Position numbers and translations under genes: made by a program. Shown here piece after piece: positions 31,440 through 40,787 of a stretch of 64,000 nt of DNA; position 1 is the first letter of the stretch; each line of letters starts with the position of its first letter. The notes beneath the pieces were generated by a model. That model was given only the letters and a program-made list of their open reading frames with translations. It searched no databases and was not told the DNA's origin. This DNA comes from Diphasiastrum complanatum (Eukaryota; Streptophyta; Lycopodiopsida; Lycopodiales; Lycopodiaceae), in assembly GCA_029204225.1 (NCBI GenBank), contig CM055093.1:27811566-27875565 (forward strand). Direction: 5' to 3'.

Positions 31440-32186
31440 AGAAGATGCACAAAAACAAATGTCAAATTTGTAGACAATTCTACACATAGAATTTCTAGTT
31501 TGATCAGGATCAACATAACATAACAAGATAGAATCAAAAGCTATTCAACACATGAAGAGATCTGATCCTAATCTTTGTAAACAGGCTGTACAACAGCAAC
31601 AAATCATTTATTACCACTCACCAATAGAGATAGAACAAGCATACATAAAGTATTCTAGGCATAAGTAGAAGAGAACAAAAAATAATGAGATAGTCTTGAC
31701 TCCAAAGCTTCTAAAATATAAATACTTCTTAGGCTCTAAATTCTCCACAACCTACCTGCTATTTATAGCTGAAAGTGATGACTCTCTCTCCTCTCTCTAG
31801 AGTCATTTGGCCTAGCTTATTCAAAACTTGACCTAAACTAATCATATTGGTCAAAATTGCCAAGTAAAGCTAAAAATGAAATTTTGCATGACTAAGTGAC
31901 TAAGTGAACTTGGACCCAACTAAAAAATTTGTCATGTACCCTACTTTTACACATGTGAGAAAACCATGTGAAGCTTATTTTCTATTTGGCCTCATATAGG
32001 CTCAAATTGTCAAACTAACTAGAAAGCTCGAAAACTAGTTGACAATTTTCTCACTCCCTCTTCAATTAGTTTTAGCATACATTTAGAACATAATCCAAGA
32101 TGTGATCTATGCTTTATGAATAAGTCTTTTCCTCTGATTATCTACAAATATGAAATGGAAAGACTTCATAATTGATATAGAGAATA
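31440..32186 (-). mobile_element. Copia-E, 3' end and 3' LTR
   Basis: On the minus strand the Pol C-terminus (KDLFIKHRSHLG, CMLKLIEEGV) ends at a purine tract (gaagagggag, 32,054-32,063). Then comes an LTR beginning TGAGAAAATTGTCAACTAG at 32,053. These match Copia-C at 10,130-10,220. The outer LTR end lies about 31,440, set by the start of LINE D. The complete hAT inserted at 32,195 separates this from the rest of Copia-E. Confidence 0.75.
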
Positions 32187-32194
32187 GTGTCCAT
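32187..32194. repeat. hAT target-site duplication, left copy
   Basis: GTGTCCAT, identical to 36,782-36,789. Eight bases, the length made by hAT transposases. Confidence 0.93.
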
Positions 32195-33159
32195 CATAGT
32201 TGCAGCGAATCGCGATTCGCCAACTTCGCGATTCGGGAATCGCGATTTGCTGCGGCGAATCGTGGACAGAATCGTAAGAAAAAAAAAAACCAAAAACCCG
32301 ATTTTCGACCTCCTCCTCGCACACAGAACCGCGCCAGCAGTGGAGGAGGCAAATTTCTTTTCTGAGAGCCGTGGGCGTCCAATCTTTGCAAGTGAATACT
32401 TGGCAGGCATCTACTCGACGATACGGAGTTGGTGTGCACGGTGCCGGGTGGGTCTGAGCTTCGTGGAGAGCGAAACGACCAAATTTTGATATTTGGTAAG
32501 TGTAGGCTTGATTTTTTTGCAATTGTTGACATTGAGCTGTAGGCAACCAAATCGAGCGTAGTTTGGCTCTAGACCACCTTTCTTCACGCCCACAGTGATT
32601 TTTACAGCATCAGTTTCAGCCGTCACGACACGCCTAGCGAGATTTGAACACCACATTCCAAATGCTCGTGTATTTTGGCCATTTCCACAGAATGGCTTGT
32701 TGGAAACCGAGTGAGGTGATGTCTGAGCCTAGAATGCATTTCCACATGCTTGCACAGACTCCTATGACCTGTGTTCCACCCGTCTACGTCCGTATCACAA
32801 ATTTCAATTTTCATGCCCTGATTCCATACTTTTTAGGGTTTAGGCGTGGACCATCATGCAAACATCTGCTAGGGGCGCGGTTTAGGCCCACACTGCACTC
32901 CTTTATGCCTGCACGGACTCCGACGCTAACGTCAGTCGCCTGTTATCCCTCATACAAAAATTATTCTATCCCACGCCCTAATCTCATGTTCTTCTTTGGC
33001 ACTTGATATAATGTGTGAACTGGAATCGTTCTGATGTATGCTCTGGTATTTTGAGCTCTATTTGAGCTCGGTAATGTTGTTCAATGCAATGTATGTTTTT
33101 TTCTACTGAACGTTTGCCTGATTATTTGTTGTTTGCAGGTTTAGGGTCGTGTTGATATA

Positions 33160-33759
33160 ATGCCAGTGCGGGACCGAGGCCTTTGGGCCGAGGTTGAGCT
33201 TACCGACGGGGATGTGGGCACACACCATGGCTCAGGCACCCGCAGATGGAGATGCTTGCATTGCGGTGGTCACTTCACGGGATCACTCACCAGGGTTAGG
33301 GCTCACTTGCTGCGGGTCAGAGGGCCAGATGGGCGGACATTGGGCATATCTGATTGCCCCAGGATTTCTGATGAGGATCTGCAGAGGTTGTCTACCATGT
33401 ACGGGCCCGATACTGCATCACAGGGTTCTAGACAGGGACAGGCAGCAGGAGCAGCTACAGGTAGGCATGCAGGAGGGCTCATTGGCAGACAGGCAGGGCC
33501 TACCATGGATATTGGGCCCAGTACATCACGGGCAGGGCATGGTATAGCTGCAGGGCGTAGTACATCATGGGTTGGGCATGGTACAGGTGCAGGGCCCAGT
33601 ACATCACGGGCAGAGCATGGTACAGCTGCAGGGCCCAGTACAGCACGGGCAGAGCATGGTTCAGGTGCAAGGCCCAGTACAGCACCTTCAGTTCCATCTG
33701 CAACAGCAGCAGGACTATCAGATGAGCATGTTGGTTCAGTAGCAGCGGGTGCTTCTTGA
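33160..33759 (+). pseudogene. hAT transposase, BED zinc-finger part
   Basis: A 199-residue frame. A BED-type finger occupies residues about 28-70: WRCLHCGGHFTGSLTRVRAH with further Cys in ISDCPRI. A DEDLQRL helix follows, then a repetitive Gly/Pro/His/Ser-rich linker of about 15-residue units (GPSTSRAGHG-like, residues about 120-185). BED fingers bind DNA in plant hAT transposases. The frame stops at 33,759; the catalytic part resumes downstream in another frame, by splicing or after a frameshift. Confidence 0.8.
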
Positions 33760-33929
33760 CCCTCCTCCTCGGCAGCAGATGCACCACATGCTTCGACAGA
33801 TGTTGCCAGAGAGAGTGACACACCCACAGATCAGCCATCCGTTGGGCATGCCAGACCACGAGCACCATATACACAGCAGAGAGGGGTTAGGCCCAGGCAG
33901 CAGACCCTTGATCGATGCGGCTGGCAGAG

Positions 33930-34160
33930 AGAGCAGCAGGCCCGTTGCACTCGACTGTGTGGCCAGTTCTTTTACGAGTGCGGCATTGCCTTTGCTGTTG
34001 CTGACACTTGGGTGTTCAGGGAGTTCTGTGCACAGATGGCGGCCGTGGATGCTACATGGACACCTCCCAGGCGAGAGGCACTACGAGGGAGGTTGCTTCA
34101 TCAGTAGGAGGAGACCATCACGCGGGAGTTGAGTTCCATTCGCTCAGCTTGGCAGCAGTA
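33930..34160 (+). pseudogene. hAT transposase, exon before DUF659
   Basis: The plus frame reads FFYECGIAFAVADTWVFREF, the usual block ahead of the DUF659 domain, then PPRREALRGRLLHQ, a TAG (34,108-34,110), and EETITRELSS. The TAG replaces what is probably CAG (Gln). A donor-like AGTAAG follows at about 34,158. Confidence 0.75.
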
Positions 34161-34245
34161 AGTAACTTGTCTTTGTAATCTCTTTGCATGTGTTTAGGAT
34201 TTACTAGTGTCGTAATTTTTGCATGTAGCTAATGGGTGTTTTGCG

Positions 34246-34600
34246 GCAGGTATGGATGCACGATATTGAGCGATGGATGGACCGACATTCGTCGGTGATC
34301 CGTCATCAATGTCTTGGTTTCTTGCCCGCTTGGCACAGTATTCCTACGTGGCGTGGATGCCACTCGAGGTGGTGACGCCATCACAGCCGATTTCATATGG
34401 GAGGTCATTAGAGATGTTATTGCTGACATCGGAGATGAGCACGTGGTTCAGGTTGTCACCGACAACGCCTCGAACTGCAAGCAGATGGGCGAGATTATGA
34501 TGAGGGAGCACCCCAGCATTGTGTGGACACCCTATGCTGCACATTGCATAGACTTGCTCATCCATGACCTGTGTGCGCTTCCATGGATCAGAGAGGTATA
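34246..34600 (+). pseudogene. hAT transposase, DUF659 / RNase H-like core start
   Basis: Plus frames include CTILSDGWTDIR-type sequence near 34,258-34,300, then VSCPLGTVFLRGVDAT, FIWEVIRDVIADIGDEHVVQVVTDNASNCKQMGE and WTPYAAHCIDLLIHDL. The first Asp of the catalytic triad (DGWTD), the second in VVTDNASN and the C/H of AAHC are recognisable. It ends at a GTATAG-type donor after IREV. Confidence 0.8.
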
Positions 34601-34692
34601 GTTTGTTCTATTTGCTATGCTTTCTTCCTTCGATGCTGCTAACCACATCTCAACTACTGTCTAAACTTTTTTACTGGGTGTTTGTGTTGCAG

Positions 34693-35100
34693 ATCACTTC
34701 TACGGCCATGCGCCTGGTCACTTTTGTCACCAGGAAGAGGCGTGTGTTGGCCCTGTTCCGCACCTTCTCCACCCTAAACCTGAAGAAGCCCGCACCCACA
34801 CGCTTTGCGTTTCACTTCTTGGTGCTAGAGCGATTGGTGGTGGTGAAGGATGCATTGCGGTGGATGGTTTCCAGCGTCGCCTTCCGGGACTTTACAGACC
34901 TCCCCCATTCGGCATTTTTCTAGTCCACTGTGTATGGCGACGAGTTCTGGAGAGCTGCTGAGGAGATTAGTGGGATCCTACTACCCATTTACAGAGTGTT
35001 GCGTCTGGTAGACCGTGAGGGGTGCACCTTCGGTCTCATTTACGAGTTCATGGAGCGCATCGGCGAGGGGATTCTGTTGTCAGCCTTGGACGAGCATAGG
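34693..35100 (+). pseudogene. hAT transposase, middle exon
   Basis: Acceptor gttgcag (34,686-34,692), then ITSTAMRLVTFVTRKRRVLA, TRFAFHFLVLERLVVVKDAL, a TAG at 34,921-34,923, and YGDEFWRAAEEISGILLPIYRVLRLVD. This matches the helical insertion region of hAT transposases. One premature stop. Confidence 0.78.
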
Positions 35101-35479
35101 TATGACTCTTCAGTGTCTAGTTTGTTGTTTCTCACTCGAGTCTGATGCGTTTCTTTTATGCTATGGTTTAGTGATTGTTGTAATTTGTCTGCTGCAGGAG
35201 GCGCGAGATCTCACGCATCTGGGAGGCCAGATGGGACTACTTCCACCGACCCATCCACGCCGTAGCCCACATGTTACACCCCTTGTGGCGCTCTACACGA
35301 AAGAGGGACGATCCGGAGCTGCACCGGGGATGGGTGGAGTACACGGAGCGCGTATGGCCCGGACCAGATACATGTGAGAAATCATTTGGTAGCAATGTTA
35401 CTGCAGTATTGTACTCATTGGTAGTGTCTGAATTTGAGGGGTCTTACATGTGCCATGTTTTTCCTTTTGCCAATAGGTC

Positions 35480-35815
35480 CGATGCTGGCCAACATTGCAA
35501 GCCAGCTGCTCGCATTTGAGCACTTACAGTTTCCTTTCGATGGAGAGCAGAGTCAGCGGAGGGAGGATCAGCTGAGGCCCGTTACATGGTGCTGCATCCA
35601 CGGGCGCAGCACAGGTGACCTGAGGCAATTGGCTGAGAGAGTCCTTGCACAGGACTGTTCTGCAGGAGCTTGTGAGCGGAATTGGAGCACCTGGGCCTTG
35701 TATCACACGTAGAAGAGGAACAGGTTGTCCATCGAGCAGTGTAGGCCGTTGGTGTTTGTGAACACCAACGGCTGTATGTTGAGGCGCACACGAGGAGAGG
35801 GTCAGATGCTCGAGG
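35480..35815 (+). pseudogene. hAT transposase, C-terminal dimerisation domain
   Basis: The plus frame contains ERNWSTWALYHT, a TAG (35,710-35,712), then KRNRLSIEQCRPLVFVNTN. That is the hAT C-terminal dimerisation signature, normally read through ...T-K-KRNRLS. It ends at a GTGAGT donor after QMLE. The catalytic Glu region lies just upstream. The stop would remove the end of the dimerisation motif. Confidence 0.82.
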
Positions 35816-35881
35816 TGAGTCACATCATCACCCCTTTTTTCTTGGTATGCTTTGATGAATTGATTTGCTTTCACTTCACAC

Positions 35882-36111
35882 AGCCGCCTCAGTTTTCTTG
35901 GGAGAGAGGCAGAGGCAGAGGTAGAGGTAGAGGCAGGGAGAGGGGGGTGGTCCAGAGCCAGGGCACGCAGCAGGGATCCAAAGCACGCAGCAGAGTCTGG
36001 GCCACACCACGATATATGGCTCCCTCCAGTTCCGATTCATCTGCGGACCCATGGGATCTGCAGTCCACAGATTCGGATGATTTATCCTACCATGACTCTG
36101 ACGAGCCTTAG
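35882..36111 (+). CDS. hAT transposase, last exon
   Basis: After acceptor cacacag the frame reads PPQFSWERGRGRGRGRG, an Arg/Gly run, then a Ser/Asp-rich acidic tail (SSDSSADPWDLQ, DDLSYHDSDEP) and a stop at 36,109. Acid-rich tails after the dimerisation domain occur in this hAT group. The splice junction is inferred. Confidence 0.6.
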
Positions 36112-36280
36112 TTATATAGTTTTCATTACGTTCATGGAACATCATTGTACCCCTTTTTGGTGCCATGTGGCCCGATATTATATATTATGATGATCCTATT
36201 CACAGCATTGTCGTGATTCAGTATTGTTCTTTGTGGTTTTAGTTTAGTAACTTCGGTTTTATGGTTTATGATTTATGGTT

Positions 36281-36282
<2 letters not shown>

Positions 36283-36361
<79 letters not shown>
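36283..36361. repeat. (AG)39 tract inside the hAT
   Basis: 79 bp of pure AG in the hAT 3' untranslated region. The hAT relic at 15.9 kb has a matching tract, so this one predates the insertion here. Confidence 0.93.
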
Positions 36362-36365
<4 letters not shown>

Positions 36366-36781
36366 GGTTGTTTTGTCAAAAATTGTTTCATTTAAGGCTA
36401 AAGTTCAGAATGATTCAGCTAGGTTTTTGTTCAGCATGGTTTTAGTTCCGTTTGTTGTGAATCGTAATCAGAGAGAGATAGAGAGAGGGAGAATCAGAGA
36501 AAGGGAGATTCCTGCTATGTTCACTAGGAATGCCCCAATGTGTTCTCTTTTTTTTATATGGGATGCAGCTTTAGCGTAAAGGGACCATCTTGCACCTGAA
36601 ACAGTCGGCAAACTACACAATCATACTCCCCTCGATCAGAGCTTTCATCTGATACCCATATTGCACAAAAAAATTTCAAAAAAAAAAAAAAAATTCGATT
36701 CTACACGATTCTGGGAAAATCCCGAATCGCGAATTGGGATCGCGATTCTGATCGCGATTCGCGAATCGCGCTGCAACTGTG

Positions 36782-36789
36782 GTGTCCAT
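36782..36789. repeat. hAT target-site duplication, right copy
   Basis: GTGTCCAT, identical to 32,187-32,194. Confidence 0.93.
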
Positions 36790-38375
36790 ATTGGATGCTT
36801 CACTATTTCTTACATCAATCTTACATGTCAAGAAGAAAAACCAACATGAGGAAGTACATAGAATCATAATGAATGGGTTTCTCCATGCTTTCACCTTTGA
36901 TATCTCTTTAAAACAGCAGCAAACATGATTGAAAACAAAGACATGAATGTGTGTTTGCTTGCTTCCTCCATATTCCACCTCATGTGAGGTGTATGTACCA
37001 AAAACCACCATGAATGAGCCTTTATTGCCACCTTGCCATAAAGGATCACCAATCCTTGGAAACCTATGAAGTAAGTGCAATAATGATGCTATCTCAGCTC
37101 CATTTGCATCAACAAAACCAACAAAGAGTACTAGTCTATCTTTAAGATCCATCTTATACAAAAAGATGTACATAGATTCACCAAAACTTGGCAATTTCCA
37201 TATATTGACATAACATTGCTCAACATGAAGTAAGATAAGTAAGCTAGGTTAGAACCACACTTCCTTGTTGTTCCTTTGACCTTACTTGAGTCTTCAATAA
37301 CCTGCAAAAACAGATTCTTAGTGCCTTGACCATTGGATTCCATTTCAATGCCTTTGACAAGCTCCAATTGCCAATTTTCTCTTGGTGTTGATGAAGCTCA
37401 TTAAGATCAACCTCTTGATCAATAAGACCATCGTAACCCATGCTCAAAAACATTTTTCCAGATCCATTAATGACATCCATCCTTTTGCATTCCATCATCT
37501 ACACAAGAAGATGATTCAAAACATGTGAGTAAAGCAACTTCTACAACTTGCTTACCCTTCTCATCATAAGTGAGTCTTGATAGCTTTGTCCTTTGCCTTG
37601 AGGATCTTCTTAGGACTTGACTTGTAGAAGCTTCTCTATCACCAACATCGAAAGAACCATCACCATCATCAAGAATGTTAGATCCATTATCAACATCAAC
37701 ATAAACCTTTGGAACATTTGCTTCATAAAAAATGACATGTCTACTTATGACCACCTTTCTTGTTGAAGGAATCGAAACTTTTTACGCTTTACTTCACTAT
37801 ATCCAACAAAAATACCCTTCTTTGATGAAGGATCCTCTTTAGTCCTATCATCAAGTGTGATGTTGACATAGCAAGTACATCCAAAGATTTTGAAAAACTT
37901 GACACTTGGCCTGTTATGTCCATGTTCAATATGTGGGATTCGGAATAACTAATTGGAAAGGCTTACTAGATCTTGAGGTAGATCTATTGTAAGGTAGCCT
38001 ATTTGACTTAGATAAACCACAATGTTCACAAACATGATTGATGCTAGTAAGGGATTTAGGGATGACCACTTCCCTTTCGCCATCACCTCCAATGCCTTGA
38101 AGTTGAGATGCCCCAACACTTATGCCATACCTCTTGCCTTGTCAATTGCTCCCTAACCACAAATCCAATTTAGGTTAACAACAACACAAGCATCAAGTTT
38201 GAACAATCTACCTTGCCTTTTCTCTCTTGCAATCAAGATTCCTTTCTTTTTTATCAAGCAAACATTTCCAACAAACTCCACTTCTAGACCCTTGTCAACT
38301 ATTTGACTCACACTAAGAAGATTCTTAGTCATAGATGGTATGAACAAAAAATTCTTCAAGTTGACATTCCTATTT

Positions 38376-38378
<3 letters not shown>
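36790..38378 (-). mobile_element. Copia-E, internal part
   Basis: Minus strand in order: protease/gag-pre-integrase (MTKNLLSVSQIVDKGLEVEF and EKRQGRLFKLD, about 38,200-38,340), a broken GHL-like and INHVCEHCGLSKSNRLPY finger (about 38,000-38,060), and the integrase C-terminus (GCTCYVNITLDDRTKEDPSS, KKGIFVGYSEVKR, about 37,770-37,890). The post-integrase linker RHVIFYEANVP and SRRSSRQRT-like sequence follow (37,560-37,740). The integrase DDE core and nearly all of RT are missing: the finger joins directly to the C-terminal block. The stretch 36,790-37,460 is open for 172 residues in one frame but I cannot place it with certainty. Confidence 0.7.
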
Positions 38379-38427
<49 letters not shown>

Positions 38428-38457
38428 AGAAGAAGAAGAAGAAGAAGAAGAAGAAGA
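38379..38457. repeat. (GA)23 plus (GAA)11 compound tract
   Basis: GA dinucleotides (38,379-38,424) pass into GAA trinucleotides (to 38,457), then at once the 3' end of half-LINE E. It is the 3' tail of that element on the minus strand, (TTC)n then (TC)n. Confidence 0.95.
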
Positions 38458-39730
38458 TTTCATTAACGTCTTTTCCATACCTTGAGGCATATAAGACAAA
38501 AGGAGTACATGTCAAATGAATTTCACCAGGACGGATCAAGGCCGTCATTCTAACACTAAAACTAAAACTACTAATGAAAAGCCTATGAGGAGATAAAATA
38601 GATCAGGAAAATAATGATACTACGACCATTTACAAATCAAGTTTAATCAACTTATAAACTCCTCATTTCTCTAACTCTACAACTACAATCTCTACTTTTT
38701 CTTTAACTCTGATTTTGACAAAACGTATTATACCATCCCTATCAATGAGATGTTTCCCCAATTCTTTCGCTTTCTGGCGGGCTTGTTTCCGTTCTTGTAC
38801 TTGTACAAAAGTTAGATCTTCGTCCAAGAAAATACGAGTATCCTTCAGCTTGGCTCGGCGGCGGAGAACATCTGTCCTGTGTGCTACTGATGAGAAGCGG
38901 ATAACTAATGTCTCCATATCTTTGTGGGTGCGCCAGGCCTTGTCCAGGCCTGCATCGTTGTGATGGAGCGTATCCGTCAAAAAATTTTTGGCTTCTCCAA
39001 TAGCATCTTGTGTGTCGGGGATTCCACGAACTCGAACGTTGAGAGCATTTTGTTCACGGAGCCGATTCTCGGTGAATGTAGCAGAGATGAAGGAAACAGC
39101 CCTTGAGAACGTCAGCGCAGGATTTCGTGTGTTGTTTTTGCTGATGGTCTTCAGCTTTATCTTCCTTTTCGACTTCTTGGATGGACTCTATGAGAGCAGC
39201 CTGGTCCTTGGCTTGACATTGAAGATCAGCCAAAATGCGATCCAAATTTTGTATGTGTGGTACCTCAGTGGCGTCTCGATATTGAACAATGCCGATCCTG
39301 CTCATCCACTTTCGCTTGTAGCTTTTTGACCTGTTCTTGGAACTGAGCAACCATCGTCTGGAGGGTAGATATCTCCAGCAGGCAACTTAATTTGGATTCC
39401 CATCCTGGGGTAGGGGCAGGTGCTGGAGCTGTTACAGCATCAAATGCATTGGGCTGAGGAGAGAGAGAATAGGGACCAAGTGTTGTGGGTACGACAGCTA
39501 GAATGGAGCTGGAGTTCTTAGTATCTGTGGCAGGCGTAGTAGGAGCTTCAGAGGGAGAATTGGCAGGTTCAGACCCACGATCTGAAGCGGCATCAGGTTC
39601 ACTGCGATCCAGGGGGGTGGAGCGTGACCCACACTTAGAGCAGCGAGGCATCTCCAAGCTAGTATGGACAGCGAGGCATCTCCAAGATTCGAGCTACATC
39701 CAGGGAGGTAGCACGATCCAGAGAGCCGCG

Positions 39731-39732
<2 letters not shown>
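38458..39732 (-). mobile_element. Half-LINE E (ORF1 only)
   Basis: A 1.28-kb minus-strand unit between two GA-rich tracts. From its 5' end: leader, ORF1 N-part (39,657-39,265), a frame break, ORF1 C-part (39,350-38,663), 3' UTR, tail hairpin (stem ATGCC/GGTAT, loop TCAA), GACGTTAATGAAATC, (TTC)n(TC)n. No ORF2. It joins Copia-E on one side and host intron on the other, 63 bp before exon 4. Confidence 0.8.
38663..39657 (-). pseudogene. LINE ORF1 protein (half-LINE E), frameshifted
   Basis: The N-part begins MPRCSKCGSRSTPLDRSEP, a Ser/Pro/Thr-rich segment, then a coiled-coil region (STLQTMVAQFQEQVKKLQAK, about 39,310-39,370). After a frameshift: CADVLKG and ESAP, then (from 38,980) GLDKAWRTHKDMETLVIRFS, RRAKLKDTRIFLDEDLTFVQ and GKHLIDRDGIIRFVK. 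Same domain order as copies A and B. At least two frameshifts. Confidence 0.75.

Positions 39733-39786
<54 letters not shown>
39733..39786. repeat. (GA)27 tract next to exon 4
   Basis: 54 bp of GA, the 5' border of half-LINE E. It ends 62 bp upstream of the exon 4 acceptor. Confidence 0.95.
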
Positions 39787-39789
<3 letters not shown>

Positions 39790-39848
39790 ATCAGGATGCT
39801 TACAATTTGTTTAAAAGTGAAATTTTTTTTATTTTTGATGCACAACAG

Positions 39849-40010
39849 GTGGATAAATTACTATCATCCAATCTTTTACCGCATCATCTATTCAAAGACA
39901 ATGCCCTTCTTACTCTACTATCACCTTCTGTGAGTGAAGCACAAATGGTCCCACAGGAGTTGGCATTCATGACTTCAGCTGCACCAGAGCAGTCCAATGT
40001 TGTTTTTGAG
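39849..40010 (+). CDS. EMB8-like protein, exon 4
   Basis: 162 nt (54 codons), phase 0 at both ends; acceptor caacag, donor gtaaga. Reads VDKLLSSNLLPHHLFKDNALL, then TSAAPEQSNVVFE. By position it corresponds to the family loop that holds the catalytic Asp and the SLIAENPFTSLLLC-like helix. The NDD-type Asp pair of relatives is reduced to one Asp here (VDK). Joining it to exon 3 (CIQ) and exon 5 (WLGAVEM) keeps the frame. Confidence 0.75.
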
Positions 40011-40226
40011 GTAAGAATCATGCGATACTTTTGCAAATGCTTTATTATATTCCCTTTTCCTTAAGGGTAGAATAAGTTTCCTCTACTTCCTTTTCCAAAT
40101 TGTCCTTTTTTGGCTTCTATTTTGTAACCTGATGTAACATAGAACAAGTCTCACAATCCCCTTCCATCCCAATTGCTTCAACAATGTCTATATCGATCAT
40201 AATTATTGTTTGACATGTTTCTGCAG
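40011..40226 (+). other. Intron 4
   Basis: 216 bp, GTAAGA...TTTCTGCAG with a good pyrimidine tract. No insertion. Confidence 0.8.
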
Positions 40227-40787
40227 TGGTTAGGTGCAGTGGAGATGGCCCTTTTGAAGGGACGCCATCCTTTACTAGAAAACTTTGATCTGACTATCAA
40301 CCCTGCTCAGGAGCAAGGTTTCAAGAATCTAGTGCCTGACTATGGTGGCCCATATAGAACAAAGAACAATTTTCAAATTGAGTCTGAGAAAAGACTTCAT
40401 GACACTATTACGGGCATTGGATCAGAAAAAACTTCTGAAGTTAGCAAGTCGTCAGTGTATAAGGCATCTGAAGGAAGGATGGCAGTACAGCGACATAAAC
40501 AGGAGTACTCTGAGTTTGGAGAAATTGAAAACACAGATTTTGGCACGTTTGATGGCATACCCAAAGAACAACCTTCACTTCAGAGGCTTCCAGTGTCAAA
40601 TGCCAACAATCACTTGGATCACATCCATGAAAGTACCATCATCAATCCAACTCGTGGCATGGAGGAAAATGAAGATACTATCCAAGAAGAGTCCCAGAAG
40701 GGCCAAGTGCGACAAGCATTAGAGACTGTGTTGAATGCAGTCAATTTAACAATGCCAGTAGCTCTTTCAGATCAACAGAAGGATCAG
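40227..40787 (+). CDS. EMB8-like protein, exon 5
   Basis: 561 nt (187 codons), phase 0 at both ends; donor CAG|GTGAGA. Begins WLGAVEMALLKGRHPLLENFDLTINP, the conserved end of the hydrolase domain in this family (EWL-AVELGLLKGRHPLL in relatives). A polar, acidic, probably disordered linker follows. The end RQALETVLNAVNLTMPVALSD starts a helical module that continues in exon 6. Confidence 0.88.

Larger units (their letters stand above)
32195..36781 (+). mobile_element. Complete hAT DNA transposon
   Basis: 4,587 bp with ends CATAGTTGCAGCG and, reversed, CACAGTTGCAGCG (12 of 13 match), flanked by identical 8-bp copies of GTGTCCAT. Both subterminal regions are dense in cgattcgc/gcgaatcg words on both strands, likely transposase binding sites. 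It encodes a multi-exon BED-finger transposase on the plus strand with three in-frame TAG stops. It lies in the 3' part of Copia-E, within intron 3 of the host gene and in the same orientation. Confidence 0.92.

Noticed and set aside
33303-33827. 174-residue minus frame opposite the hAT BED exon
   Set aside because: Shadow of the repetitive coding strand; the BED finger is on the plus strand.
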